Assembly: GCA_033558025.1 (NCBI GenBank)
Contig: JAUCEF010000017.1
Coordinates: 3,100,001 to 3,164,000, forward strand
From: Phytophthora sp. 'mugwort'
Lineage: Eukaryota; Oomycota; Peronosporomycetes; Peronosporales; Peronosporaceae
Length of the DNA stretch: 64,000 nt
Direction: 5' to 3'
The notes under the pieces were generated by a model. The model saw only the letters and a list, made by a program, of their open reading frames with translations. It was not told the DNA's origin and searched no databases. The translations under genes and the position numbers were made by a program. Positions 10,421 through 23,007 of the stretch are shown here, piece after piece. Every line of letters begins with the position of its first letter. The stretch's first letter is position 1.

Positions 10421-13400
10421 GACTTGAGACCCCCAAAGGCAGCCATCAAGATTTATATACCGTAAAAATATCATTCAAGTCCAAATGAATCATTACGTTG
10501 CGATTATTGTCTGATAAGGAAAAACGTTGAATTGGTGGACACCATCGCGATTTGTGTTGACTTCAAAGCGATTTATGATGACTATCGAAGAGACGCTTGG
10601 TGCCTACGACGTAAAAAGACCAATCAAACACATATGTATTCGTATTTGTTGCGGTTATGACAACTGCTCCGAGGCACTGTGCTGCAGAGTTGAGTGTTAT
10701 TCAGATTCACAGAGTGATAATTTCTGGAAATGGGGACTATTCAGAATGGAAATTTCGGCGACTCCTCACCTACAAACCCGTCCGATACCGCTACCAATCA
10801 ATTGACAGCATCACAATTTGTCCCATTGAAGTAAGACAAGGCACGGGCGACTTACTACGTAGATCTCGTGTGATGAGTAGGACATTTATTAATAACTAGG
10901 TAGTGTTGGTTTGATGGATCCAACTTGGACCAGATGCATCCATCTTGCACCAAATGCATCGAACAATGTACCAAAATACGATACAATGAAAGTTGAAGTT
11001 TTCCGCTAAAACGTTTCCGCCATTTCGCTATCGTCACATTTGCTGGTTGCTGCAGCAGATGCCTGCTGGGAGATGCCTGTGCTAATGAAATTGAGAGTAT
11101 AGACTGCGAGCCAGGCTTGTAGGTGAATATGAGGCAGGAATGAAATCAGACAGTGAGTTTGATTGAGTTAGTTGTCCTTGTTTTGCTTTGCTAGCTCCTT
11201 CCTACTTGTCTCCGTTCTCCCTGTACGCCCTCCTAGCTCCTTCTAATCACATGCACATCCGAGGCGCAAAATGCAACGGACACGCTTACCTGCGACGGAC
11301 ACGATGTATAATTACACTTAAGTTTTTTTATCGGGACAGGATAATCGCACCATGGCCCCGGGATTTACCATGCCAATCATGAGGGATCAGCCAATCAGAT
11401 CGCACCATTCGGCTCACCCCAACTTATGCCCTTTCAAGGCACGCGCCTGCCACGCACCGAGAGCGTGCCTCCGAGCGCGTGCCAGGGCGTAGGGACCCAG
11501 ACAAAGTGACGGTGAAGTGCAATCACAACAAATGACACAAAAAATGAAGTCAGGGCGGCCATTTGTCCCTAATTGGTCCGAATTTACGATCACCAAGCAT
11601 GGCAATTATAAAGAGGTGGGATGTGCAACCATTGCAAGGTCGATAAAAATTAGAAAATTTTAACGACATTTTCCAGTTCATCACGACTTGGTTAGATTAG
11701 ATGCGGCATCTTAATATTTATGCACATTGGATGTATTTGCCCCTGGTTTGGTGCATGCATCAAATCAACGCTACACTTAACCACGACAGCAGAGGCGCTG
11801 TATATGGTTGTTGGAAGTGTTGATTTGAGGCAGAATGTAAATAAGCCCTGGGGTTTGGCCCTCGTAGTCGAGACCTCGTTAAACACTTGGCTTCTACTGA
11901 ACCTAGGTACATTTCGCATTTTGAGCACACCGTCGTTAAGGACGTCTACGCTTTCGTTTGAGGTGCCTTAGCGCTCATAGCATTACATATGGGCAGTGTG
12001 GCAGGCTCCTGACAACAATCTCCCCAAACTAACACCGGATCGCAAAAAATATTTTTGGGTCAACCGAATCGTAAGGAATCGATAGTGCCTACTCGCGCGT
12101 CCTAATTCGGGATACTCCGCTCTCCAATTTTGGGTGTAAGGACCCAGCTTTTCGGCAATGTAGTAATCGAAAAACGAGAAGGATCATTTCGTTATACAGG
12201 TGAAAAAGTTATTGAGGACGCAAGAATCAAAATGTTTCGAACCGATCCGACTCGTGAACTTTGAAACCTTGCGAACTCGCTTCCTGATGCGCTCTCATTG
12301 TTTCAGTTTGGCAACAACATCGCAGGATAGATCCCGGCGTTCTATGCATCTGGAGACTCTAGTGGCTACCTTCGGAGGGTTCGGATGCGCAGCCTTCTTC
12401 AATACCGCTTGACTTCTTGCCTTCGGTTCTTTTGTCGCATGCTCTGCATTTGCGCTTCACTGCGTTGGCATCAGCTTCACCAGCCATCACACCCGTCCAC
12501 AGTACTTGCCTGCTGATTTAGCTTGTTGTCGTGAGGTTTAACAGAGATTCGTCCCTCGCTGATCTGCTTACGGTATCTTGTGGCTGCAGCCGAGGACGTT
12601 ATGAAACAAGAACACCAAGCGTCCCTGCACACGCGGCCCATTAACGGCAGATAGAATAGAAGAAGGCCTATCTATCTCCCTTCTGTTTGCTGCGTACTGC
12701 CGTGTCCGCCTCGCCCCGCATGGCTAACAGCACCAAGCTGCTCTGATTCCGCTCAACACTCGTCATGTACGATACGGAGCAGATAAGCCGCACAACAGCT
12801 ATTTTTCCCGCGTTGGCAGCGTGACTCGCAAGGATGCGCTGCTACAAGAGACCGGATTTATTCTTGAAGGTCAGAGCCAAACGAATTAATGCGTGTATCC
12901 TTCCTCATCGAGTGACTCAACATCATTAGGGACTCCGTCGCAACTGCAAGACAACACAGCCGCCTGGCTTCTTGGGAATCGTCTCCCGAGCCACTCCCCC
13001 CGCTCTAGGCACTGCCGCTGTCGCAGCTGCTGACCTCCGCAGCTTCGCCTCCATCCGCCACGCAGCGATGACGCTTGACGCGCGCAAGCTCTTCCATCGT
13101 CCCCCTTCCTTCATTGATGCACTTGTGTGAACCACTCACAAAATAAAACTGCCCTCCTGAAAAACGACTGTTAGATTCGTTTTTTTCTGCTCCACTAAAT
13201 TTAGAGGCAGATATTTCGATAACTCTAAATGGTGCGGTAGAATCCCGATTTGACACAGTCTCATTTATTTTTCTCCTAGTGTTCTGACCTTGTTCACGTG
13301 GCTATACTAACCGTCTAGATAGGCATCGGACGATATGCTCTCGGAACCAATGAGAGGTGCGCAGACCGACTACTTCGTTCCACAAGCCATTCAGGTCGCA

Positions 13401-13944
13401 GAAGTATCATGGATACCATTCCGGACACAAAGGAAGCACTACATTATCGCACGGTGTTATCCACAAAGTTAGCACCCAAATTCAAAAGTAATTGCTCAAA
13501 TCATTTTTGAATTTAATATAATAGCTCATCCGTCACAGTATGCTTTAGAATATTTGTTGGTTGGGCTGTAAAGGTTCGGGGGCAAATGCTGCGCTTACTA
13601 CCGCCCTTACTCCTTGGACTTGCTTTGGTCCTCTCTCTGCTGGAATTACGAGGACGGAGCTGTGCAATTGAACGTACACGCTGCCTCGCCGCCAGTGCTT
13701 CAGCCAGCCGGGCTTAACCCTTTATGCCGGTTATGCAGGTACCTACATCTATGAGGCGATCCAACGCCAAATGATATTAATTAACCATTTAGACTTATCG
13801 AGATAATCGCCTCCATAGTTCGGACACCAGTTTCCTTAATCATCTGAAGTTTCGAGAAACGGCCGATTTGTGTTTGGAAAATTAAAAGGTACTAAAGTGC
13901 GCTCACTCAAGACGTTTCATTAAGATACCAGTCTCCGTCGACGA

Positions 13945-15600
13945 TGCAAGCCGACCAGCCCTCCTCTTTGTCTTCTGTCTCCGGGGGTGCTCCTCGGCGA
14001 AGCTACCCCAGCGCCGTCACCCTAGTGCATCGCTGGCTAGTGCGTCGCCGTTCCGGGACGCCTTCGAGGCCTTTGAATCCACTGAGCGCCAGCTGAATCA
14101 GGACGATGACACATCACAAGCAATCGGGTGCTGCTACGCATGAGACCAGGGGAGTCGAGCCATCGTCCAGCGAAGAGGGTACGGCAGAGGCCGCGAGCGA
14201 GCAGGAAGACATCGAAGAGTGAGACAACGGTGACGACGAGGACTGGAGTAAAGACGACGGATCTGTGAAGGTGGAGATGCTAACGGGGAGAGCGCAGGAG
14301 CGAAGTAGAGGGGGAGGACATTATTATCGACTTGATCGACGTCAATCTCCAGCATCTCGTTACAATCGTGGTACTCGAAGGCGAATGTAAACGACGTTGC
14401 CTCGCAGAGAAGACTGGTGAGCTGGGGTGGATGATATGCTCGCTGGAGCTGATGTCGAAGTCGGAGAAGACAAACGGCATCTTAACGCTTCTCGCGGTGC
14501 TGATACAGACCGACATAACCGTAAGGCGGCAAGTTACTGTAGTATTCGTTTTAATGGGATAGTAGTATATTTCACTGTGATCCAGCTGCAGTATTAAGAT
14601 TGTATTTAATCTAATGGCGCAGCGTCCTACGAAGTTACTTAGTATTCGGGAAATTGCCCAGTAAGCTCTCATATTCCCAATTCCTTTCTTTACGATTCCG
14701 GAAAGAGCCCGAGCGGCCAACCCTGTCAACTGGCTTCTGCCATTACTCCTACCTTGCACATGCAACCCTATTTCCAACGGCTATACTGGTACTTCGGACA
14801 AGTTCTTGCTGCGTTCTCCAACTAAACTCTGATATTAAGCCCATCTTCTTATCGACACGTCAACGAGCCCCTGCAGAAACACGTGACACACTGACAGCAT
14901 TTTTAACGTGGAGACATCGAAGCCCAGGATAGTTCATGCAGGAAGGGCCTGACAATGAGCCTGTCGAGATCGTCCGCGGAAACTACATGATCTGTTGACA
15001 GAGAGCGAGAAGGTGGCTCGCATGCTCGCGCATGAATGGAAAACCTAACCCTCCCCCACTAAACGCCAAGAAGAAGATGCTGGAATTGCATAGTACGAGC
15101 AATTCCAAAAAATAGGACGAAGCGATCTAAACTTCCATAAGGAGCAACAGGAAGGCGTGCTAAAACTGTTGATGTGTGCGCCGTATATGCGAAGCGGTGA
15201 CGTCATGCCCATGCGCAGTGATGACACGATGCGTGCGGGCACATGCAGCGATGACGCAATGCATGCGAGCTCACGCAATGGCGTTGTGCTGAAAAGGGGG
15301 GGGGGGCAGTTGAGAACACGTGGATGGATCGGATTGGTCGATATTCCGATTTACTCTTGGGACACAAGGTAAGTAGAAGCAGGTTAGCAAGAGTAAGGAG
15401 ACAATAGAACTCACTTCGGCATTTGCCCTCAAACCAACAAGAGCATTTCAACAAAAACAGCTGAAAAAGCGCGTAGAGTACACCGTGCAGCTATGGTTAA
15501 GTGCCACGGAGAACAGCGACCGTCGTGGAGGAGACTACAGCAGCAATAATTCAGCGACTAAGAAGAGGAAGGGAAACGACCCGCAGGCTGAAGTAGTATA
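13945..15600 (+). pseudogene. Eroded coding-like sequence, family unknown
   Basis: Plus-strand frames beginning near an ATG at 13945 carry Ser/Pro-rich and then acidic stretches (PSSSEEGTAEAASEQEDIEE, about 14160-14220), interrupted by stops and frame changes. Near 15390-15600 there is a basic segment ending in a KKRKGNDPQAE-like tail. The composition (acidic run, basic tail) resembles an eroded transposon-encoded or nuclear protein. I do not recognise the family. An 11-base G run at 15296-15306 breaks the frame. Confidence 0.3.
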
Positions 15601-16370
15601 GGGTTCAGGCTTAGTTACAGGGTTGCATTTAATATTTCAGTTTAATACTTCTAAACGATACTGAGTGTCAAATTTTGTGAGTAATGATCCAAAAGTTTGA
15701 TTTTGAGGATGTTGCACTTTGACGCTCGAGCAACGCATTGCAGCATTTTATTGCTTTTACCCCGAGAAAACCAAGAAAAAATCAGTCTTCGCTGCGAGAT
15801 TTTCTGATAGCTCACACCTTTGGACTTCTGGAAGGCGTAGGGGTCTCAGATGCATGGCCCTCTTTACGGTGATGTGCCTAAATCGCGATTCGTACAGTGC
15901 CCGCCAAATCGACAAATCTGGTCATATTTTTGCCTATATCTCGGCTTGTAGGGGAAATTACAAGCTTTTTAGATATGTTCTTTTCACTATATTATGTATG
16001 GCATGAGGGTACATGTTTTAACGCTTGCGATTTGCCTGACAGGATCAGCATACAAACTGCCAGTTTCGGCACCAGCAACAAAATTATTCTACCATTTTTA
16101 CAGTAGATGTAAAACTTGTGTCCAAGCGAATGCCTCTAAAGTTTTTTTTTTATCAAGGACAGTTTAAACTGGACACACCACAGCTCGATGTGTCGTTGGT
16201 AACATGGGGCTCGATGCACCAGCATACGCCTGAGTCAATCAAGTCGAAAACTGAATCGAATTGATACTTAATAAAAATTGACATCTTTGTCGCTTGCGCT
16301 GCTTGCTACACCAATAAGCTGCAGCTTTTTGACGTCAGATCCCCCTTTTGATGTCTACTACTGTGTTCAC
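15601..16370. other. AT-rich intergenic region
   Basis: This is the 3' flank of the first SSADH gene. It is AT-rich with a T9 tract near 16143-16151. No RNA gene or coding segment is recognised. Confidence 0.45.
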
Positions 16371-18016
16371 TTAGCTCAGCCCACCAATGCACACCATCTT
16401 GGACTCAAGAAACTCCTCCAGTCCCTGCGGCGAGCCTTCACGGCCAATTCCCGACTCTTTCACACCACCAAACGGAGCTTGAACAATCGAGACCGCCCCA
16501 GCGTTCACCGCAACCATACCGGTTTCCAGCTCACTGGCAACGCGGAAAATGCGGGCCACATCCTGCGTGTAGAAGTACCCAGCCAAACCAACTTTCGTGT
16601 CATTTGCCATGCGAACGACCTCATCCTCGCTTGAAAACGGGAACAGCGGCACCACAGGCCCAAAAATCTCCTCACTCCATAGACGCATCTTCTCATTCAC
16701 GTTTGTCAGCACCGTCGCCTCATAGAAACTCGTACCCAGACTGCTCGTTTTGCCACCAGTCAAAACCTCAGCGCCATGCTTCACCGCATCATCCACCAAC
16801 TTGGAAACCTTCTCGACTGCTTCAGGACCAATGAGTGGCCCCAACTCCACTCCGTGATCAAGTGGCAGACCAAGCTTTAGATTCTTGACTCGCTCCACCA
16901 CCTTGGCGGTAAACTTGTCGAAAATGGACGAGTGAACGAAAATGCGGTTGCTAGTCACACAGGTCTGACCGCTATAGCGAAATTTGGCGGCGATGAGTCC
17001 GTCCAGTGCTTTCTCGAGATCAGCATCTTCGAAGACAATGAACGGTGCATTACCACCAAGCTCAAGGACAACGTGCTTCAGTGTCTCGGATGCCTGCCCC
17101 ATCAACGACTTGCCTGCGGGTGTCGATCCCGTAAATGCAACCAGACGAACATCGGGGTTCTCCGTCAGTTCTTTTCCAATGCCTGAGTGACTTCCGCGTG
17201 GAGCTGTCACAACGTTGATTACTCCGGCTGGAACCCCTGCATCCTCGGCAAGTTTGGCGATGGCTAGCATTGACAATGGAGTCTTCCCGGAAGGTTTCAC
17301 CACGGCTGCGCACCCTGAAGCCACACAAGGTGCCAAATTCCGAGCCACCGTCGCGTAAGGAAAATTCCAAGGTGACATGATCGCACATACGCCAATAGGC
17401 TCCTTCATCACCAGCACCTTTTTGTCCGAATCAGAAGGCGAGAGAAGATAGCCGCTGGTACGGACAATTTCGTGAGCATAATACTCAACGAGTCCAGCAG
17501 CGAAGTTCACCTCTGTCCTCGCTTCTGAAAGAAGTTTCGCGCTCTCGCAAGAAGCGATGATAGCGAGGTCCTCGGCATTCTCCATAATTGCTGAGTGCCA
17601 CTTCTTCATCACTGCCGAACGAGCCTAATCAGCGCCTTGGTGAGGAATAAACGATCAAAGAGACATGTAATCTAGGTATAAAAGTTTACCGGCGGGGTGG
17701 CCTTTTTCCAGCGACGGTGGGCCACGTAGGCTGCCGCAATAGCTTCGTGAGCTTCTTCCTTTCCCATGTGCGCTACATGAGCTAGTTCTTCACCGGTGGC
17801 AGGGTCTAGACACCAATATATTAGCCAGTGCGTGACATTGGACACTCCATACCTGAAAGCCTTCCACTTACCCACAACAGCGAAATATTCACCTCCACGA
17901 CCTTCGACCCACTCGCCATTCACATATCCTTTCGAGCGCACGAGGTCAGGATTTCTTAGCGACAACAGTACCTGTCCAACATGGTGGCGTGAGGGGGTAT
18001 GGTGGCCGGAATGCAT
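16371..18016 (-). CDS. Succinate-semialdehyde dehydrogenase-like ALDH, copy A
   Basis: An NAD(P)-dependent aldehyde dehydrogenase that most resembles succinate-semialdehyde dehydrogenase, which converts succinate semialdehyde to succinate in the GABA shunt. The exons are 18016-17872, 17805-17690 and 17624-16371. The GT-AG introns are 66 and 65 bp, and the model gives 504 residues (family about 450-500). It shows the cofactor-binding FTGSTPAGK, the catalytic Glu in ELGGNAPFIVFEDADLEKA, the catalytic Cys in GQTCVTSNR, EEIFGPVVPLF, and the C-terminal FGGVKESGIGREGS box. The ATG at 18016 was chosen because the longer open frame begins with GTG and follows a likely TTTGTTGCAG splice acceptor, which suggests a 5' UTR intron or an upstream exon. 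Substrate is inferred from the family only. A paralogue lies about 1.8 kb upstream in the same orientation. Confidence 0.85.
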
Positions 18017-18194
18017 CTTCACTTGACCTGGTTGGTTTGAGAATGAGCCTGCAACAAACAAAAGCTCGAGTACTTTACTGTTTAACGACGATGTCAGTGG
18101 GAGAATCAGCGACACGACTGAGACGAGAGCAACCCAAAGTTTTAGTACCTAAGTGCGAGCTTATTTTTATCGGTGGAAGGGGCGAAGTTCTTTA

Positions 18195-19146
18195 TTATAG
18201 TTGGAACCTCAAGCCACGCTCAGTTATATATTTCAGCACTGTGCGTCCGTTGAGAGGTTGAACGGGACGTGCGTTCGTCCCGGCATCAGTAATCTCCAGC
18301 TCCGCGAGGTTCACCTCAATGCGATCGAACTGAGCGGACGAAATCCGAGCGGGCGTTTGAATCACCCACCATTCTACAAACTCGGTGCATGGTGGAGTTG
18401 TCAAACTACCAGCGTAGTTGAACACGAGGCCCTGCTTGGCGTAGGTCCCGAGAAGCTCCGAGTATGAGCCTCTGCAAGAAGAAAAAACACACCAAATTTA
18501 CGGTTAGTGATTGTCTTGAGCACTAAATGTTCTCTCCAGATGGTGAAGCCGTACAGGGTCACCGGTATCGTCGTGTTTATAGTGACGTTGTTCATAGCGT
18601 CTATAATGGCGTCTAGTGCTGGCTCCGTGGTAGTTTCAACGGTCTTCTCGAGGAAGAGGCCGATCACCAGCGCTGCCGAGCCGTCTGCTTTGTTGTGCAC
18701 GAAGTGGATCTCGCCATCGAACGCTTTGCCGTCAATCGTGTGTTCGGACGGAGTGTGCACGTGAAACTGAGCGTAATTGTATGTACTTCCCTTTGCTGTG
18801 ACGGTGCAGTTGCCTACACGTATAAAAATTGCGTAAGCATTTTTCTATGTGGTTAATGAAGTTGAGCAAACGCACCTCCATTCACGGCCGCCTTGTAGGA
18901 TTCCGAGTTCTCAGTCATTGTGTAGTTCGGGCAGGAACCAGCAAATAATTCTGGGGAAGGAATGGACACACTGCACGACGTGGATTCCACAAGATCAATT
19001 GGCGATTGCTTGAAGCCATTACAAGTCGGGTAGCCTTCAGCCCATTCGGACGTCGCGGAATCTCTCTTGTAGGTGAATTGAGGGTCTTTAGTCAGAGTTC
19101 GGACAGCGACGGCGGAGAACAGCACAGTAGGCAACGAAAACCTCAT
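18195..19146 (-). CDS. Secreted alpha-carbonic anhydrase
   Basis: Alpha-class carbonic anhydrase interconverts CO2 and bicarbonate at a zinc site. The exons are 19146-18876, 18813-18555 and 18471-18195. The introns of 62 and 83 bp have GT-AG ends, and the model gives 268 residues. An N-terminal hydrophobic stretch (about residues 4-16) suggests secretion. The family signature appears as FKQSPIDL (about residue 45), then QFHVHTPSEH with two zinc-ligand His, then EIHFVH with the third. The C-terminal SLTTPPCTE box carries the conserved Thr. Two Cys are placed for a disulfide, as in secreted members. The gene sits between two SSADH paralogues on the same strand; no pathway link is implied. The intron 2 donor (GTACGG) was chosen because it restores the frame. 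Confidence 0.85.
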
Positions 19147-19189
19147 TGGAAATCTAAAGGTGATGGAGGCGATGCGATGCTTGAACGAT

Positions 19190-19204
19190 GAAAGCGGTAA
19201 TGAA
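19190..19204 (-). promoter_or_regulatory. Candidate oomycete initiator upstream of carbonic anhydrase
   Basis: Read on the minus strand the sequence is TTCATTACCGCTTTC, 44 bases before the ATG. It resembles the oomycete initiator-plus-flanking motif (TCATT...C(A/T)TTT type). This is a pattern match only. Confidence 0.45.
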
Positions 19205-19860
19205 GAATAAAATGGTTTGAAGGCTGCTGGTTCATATGAGTTTCGGTCGCAAGTATTATAGAAGTATATGCTACGAAACGGATTCCACCGCCCACTGAAC
19301 ACTATCATGAGCTTTTTCCAATTGATGACACTTACGTCGCCACATGATGTTTTCGCTTGGTTTTGGCTCGAAGTGGGCAAATTAATTAATACGCCCGAAT
19401 TCGCCGTGGACATCTTTACCAATTGAAACGGGGTCGTTACAATACATAATTTACTGTTTCGGCCACTAGATGGGCGACGCGGAACAGCACATTCCGGCGG
19501 TGCGATGCCTTCATATAAAAAGGCGTCTTCGACTACCAGACATGCTTTTTTGTTTTTCCAACCTCCGCAATGATAAAGGAATCGTATTGGACATGATTTC
19601 CAGTATCACAATATTGTAGCCCATAACGTTGATTCGCTTTGAGAATTGGTTACGGAAGATTATCAGACCGTAGAAGCTGCAGAGCACGGGTGGTTAATTA
19701 GCATAGTTTAAGTTGTTATTCTGCTGGAAACCAGTAGTCCATGTTAGTACCATCGTTTGGCAAAAGACTCGTGGAACGTCAAAAGTCACCTTACCAATAT
19801 ATATTTGTGGCCTGAAAACTTGGTTAGTGGCCTCTCCCGACAAGTTCATACGGTTAAGCA
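19205..19860. other. Intergenic between carbonic anhydrase and SSADH copy B
   Basis: It contains the promoter side of the carbonic anhydrase gene and the 3' flank of the second SSADH. The frames here are short and lack domains. Confidence 0.45.
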
Positions 19861-21685
19861 TTATAGTCCACCGATGCAAACCATTTTCGTCTCCAAATAT
19901 TCGTCCAGACCCTCAGCCGAGCCTTCACGGCCAAAGCCAGACTGCTTGACACCGCCAAACGGAGCTCCAACGTGTGTCACCAACTCGCTGTTCACCCCGA
20001 CCATGCCGCACTCTAATTCACTGGCAACTCGAAAGATACGGGCCACGTCCTGCGTATAAAAGTACCCTGCGAGTCCGGCAGTTGTGTCGTTCGCCTTCTG
20101 AATAACTTCCTCCTCGCCTGAAAATACGAACAGCGGGATCACGGGACCGTATATCTCCTCACACCAGATGCGCATGGACTCGTCAACGTCGGTCAGGACT
20201 GTAGGCTCGTAGAAATTATTGCCAATGTTGCTGCTCTTCCCTCCGATAAGAACGTTGGCACCGTGCGCCACTGCGTTTTCGACCAAACCGGTCACATTCT
20301 TCACGGCGGTAGGCCCAATTAGAGGTCCGAGTTGCACCCCATGTTCGAGAGGTAACCCCATCTTGAGCAATTTGACTTTTTCCACAACTTTGGCGGCAAA
20401 CGTTTCGTAGATAGACGAATGAACAAAGATGCGGTTGCTGGCAATGCACGCCTGACCCGTATTGAGAAATTTGGTTCGGATCAAACCATCAAGTGCCTTG
20501 TCGATATCTGCGTCTTCAAAGACTATGAACGGAGCGTTCCCACCAAGCTCAAGTGTCAAACGCTTAATGGTTTCAGACGATTGACGCATCAGCCATTTGC
20601 CAACTTGTGTCGAGCCCGCGAATGTAAGTTTCTTTACGTCGGGACTTGACGTCAGCACATGACCAACCTCTTCCGATCTCTCTGGTGGACTGGTGACTAC
20701 ATTGATAACCCCCGGTGGGAAGCCAACCTCCTCAGAGAGTTTGGCCAGCGCAAGCATAGAGAGCGGAGTCTCACCAGCGGGTTTAATCACAGTTGTACAC
20801 CCAGCGGCAAGGGGTGGACCCAAGCTCAGCCCTAAAATCGCATAGGGGAAATTCCAAGGCGATATGATGCCACAGACACCCACAGGCTCCTTCATGACGA
20901 GGATTTTCTGCGTCGGTTGAGTAGGCGATATCAGGAACCCATTGAAGCGCGCAACTTCGTGAGAGAAGTACTCGATCACACCGACAAGAAACTCAATTTC
21001 CCACTTGGCCTCTGGCAAAGGTTTGCCGCATTCCACAGATCCGATAATTGCCAAGTCTTCAGCATTGGTGGTGATAGCGGCAGCCCATTGTTTCAGCAGC
21101 TTCGCTCGGACCTACACATTAGCAGCAAAAATACCGTCTTCGTCAATCTCATGGAGCGCTCCTCTGAGGATGCCAGGATAATACAATAAAATATTGGTGT
21201 ACCGGTGGTGTAGTCTTCTTCCACTGACACTGAGCCGCCGTCGCAGCAGCGATGGCATCGCAGGTATCTTCACTGTCCATGCTCGCCACGCGGGCGACTT
21301 CCTGCTCCGTTGCAGGGTCTAACAGCTGGTGAGTGAGATTCTAATCATCTTCGATTATAGTAAAGCATTGACGCTTACCGGTGACAGTGAAGTGATCGTT
21401 TTTGTGTGCTTCGACCCATTCGCCGTTAATGAACCCTTGCGCATTCACAAGATCAGGTCGCTGCAGCTTTGACAGGAGCGGTTGGTACTGCCGTTGACCA
21501 ATCGGAGCTAAACCAAGCGAAAGCTGGGCGGTCGGGATGCTGGTGGACGTCGTCATCTCAACTGGAGCCGAAAACGAAAACTGAATAGAACGAACAAAAG
21601 AAAATCTTGCTGGCTGACAACTCAAATAATGCCGCAGAATTGGCAAACGCGCCAACTGCCAATTGAAATTCATCAGCTTGCACAT
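19861..21685 (-). CDS. SSADH-like aldehyde dehydrogenase, copy B, apparent frameshift
   Basis: Paralogue of the gene at 16371-18016, with the same exon plan: exons 21685-21379, 21319-21203 and 21111-19861; introns 59 and 91 bp with GT-AG ends. Motifs include LTFAGSTQVGK, ELGGNAPFIVFEDADIDKA, the catalytic Cys in GQACIASNR, EEIYGPVIPLF and FGGVKQSGFGREGS. The N-terminus is longer and Arg/aromatic-rich, compatible with a mitochondrial presequence. The exons sum to 1,675 nt, one base more than a whole number of codons. The extra base lies in exon 2 at 21299-21301, where the plus strand reads GACTTTCC but copy A and the family predict GACTTCC. The splice alternatives I tried do not fix it. It is either a real disabling insertion or a sequence error; the rest of the gene looks intact. 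Confidence 0.75.
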
Positions 21686-21785
21686 TTCCCAGAAGCCTGA
21701 ACTTCATCGCTGACTTGTCTCCCAATTCTTAGATTCGAGGTGCGTACTTTTGTTGCACCGGCTTCTCCAAGGATAATGTCAGCAT

Positions 21786-22327
21786 TCATGATGGTGGTTG
21801 GTGCATATTATTGGTTGGTTGGTGCATTATTAGCAATTTGGTGTGAGCGCCTATATTGTCCATATCAGTAGTGCCATAATTCGTGCTCGACGGGTATAAC
21901 GTATTGTCGGTAGCGTGTTGGCCCCAGGCAGAATAATTGACCTCTCTCAACGGTTTTGCACCTCTCAGCTCTGATGCAATCTTCGGCTCGTCGCGCGTAG
22001 CGAGTAGTGTGCAAATGAGCATCTTGATGTGGCCGTCTCGCAGAAGTTGGCGGTCTAAATTGCCGCACTCAAGAGCCAACAGGCACATCAAATTATACTT
22101 ATTGGCGTCTCCCACTGTCACTCCCATAGTGACTGTGAGGAGTCCCACACGGGTAAAATAATGGTTGCAGCGAGTTTATCGCACAGCTGGACAAAATTAA
22201 GGTAGACTGAACGGTTCCAACTCGATTCAACATCAAAGACCAACTTGTTTACGAACGTTTTCTTATGCACCGTCAAGTTTTCTCGACCGCCTGCTCTCCA
22301 GCGACTCTCGTTAAAGGCCTTCAGCAC
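21786..22327 (-). pseudogene. Broken coding fragment, helical-repeat-like, unknown
   Basis: Two minus-strand frames read on from each other with one frame change near 22130-22160. The first (22327-22118) contains HKKTFVNKLVFDVESSW and FVQLCDKLAATIIL. The second (22148-21786) contains GDANKYNLMCLLALECGNL and LRDGHIKMLICTLLATRDEP. The leucine-rich helical character suggests an armadillo/HEAT-like segment, but I cannot name a family. It lies upstream of SSADH copy B next to LTR-like repeats, and is most likely a gene relic. Confidence 0.4.
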
Positions 22328-22384
22328 CTTTGAGCAACTTAAATCTCGAGCATTTAATAAAATGCCGTAAATCTTTGCAATAAC

Positions 22385-22703
22385 GCGGGGGAGTAGTAAT
22401 AGCCAGCCCCTTTGACAGAGGGTTTTTCTAATTCTTGCCTTAATTCCGCATCGAAAGTAGGTCTAGCTACTACCTGAAAACAGATGGGTAAAATTGGGCA
22501 GAGCGAGAGAGCGCTCTAATCCACCACACATAGCCGCAGAAGCCGGTAAGCAACTCAAATGGATAAAATTGGATGCAACCTCTCGACCAGCTGAGAGCTC
22601 GAGGAGGCACCCAACGCTTCAGGAGCAGTTTCAAAACCTCTTAAGATACAAGATCTAAAGATCTAAAAGCTTCGACAAGGAGAATAGATTTAACCGCTTC
22701 TAA
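22385..22703 (+). repeat. LTR-like repeat relic, copy 1
   Basis: This segment is closely similar to the reverse complement of 33875-34145. Shared words include AGTAATAGCCAGCCCCTTTG, ATTCTTGCCTTAATTCCG, GTAGGTCTAGCTACTACCT, GATAAAATTGGATGCAACCT and CACCCAACGCTTCAGGAGC. Both copies end in TTTAACCG(C/T)TTCTAA-type sequence. The size and dispersed occurrence fit a solo LTR of a retrotransposon; that class is inference. A partial third copy (GAGAACGCTCGAATCCACCA) lies at about 22736-22800. Confidence 0.6.
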
Positions 22704-23007
22704 TGCGTGGGCGTTTTAGGCTCGATAGGCTTAGAGCGAGAGAACGCTCGAATCCACCACACGCAGCCACAGAAGCCGGCAAGCAACACAAATAGAGAGA
22801 AAACAAAATTCAGATAAAATGACTTGATCCTGATCTATAAATTACTAAGTATATAAGTAGAATATGATATGGAACTGACTGGAGTCACCAACGAGATTGC
22901 ATAACCGGGGACAGTAATTTTCGTAAGAACATTAGGACTGAGTTAAATTACCTGGAGATAAATTACAGGATCTCTACATTTCCGTTTTTGCAACAACAAA
23001 AAAAGAC

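Larger units (their letters stand above)
9235..13944. other. Long gene-poor stretch
   Basis: About 4.7 kb contains no supported gene. It opens with an AT-rich tail (poly-T near 9277), which may be the 3' end of the Crypton relic. It contains a cluster of palindromic repeats (9888-10035) and a 21-base C run (10400-10420). Short frames here have no family resemblance. Similar GATGCAT/GCACCAAA-rich words near 10915-10975 and 11700-11770, in opposite orientation, hint at an old small element, but I could not define its ends. Confidence 0.45.

Noticed and set aside
14280..14777. Minus-strand frame of 165 codons
   Set aside because: It has no recognised motif and overlaps the more coding-like plus-strand acidic region; the start is not convincing.
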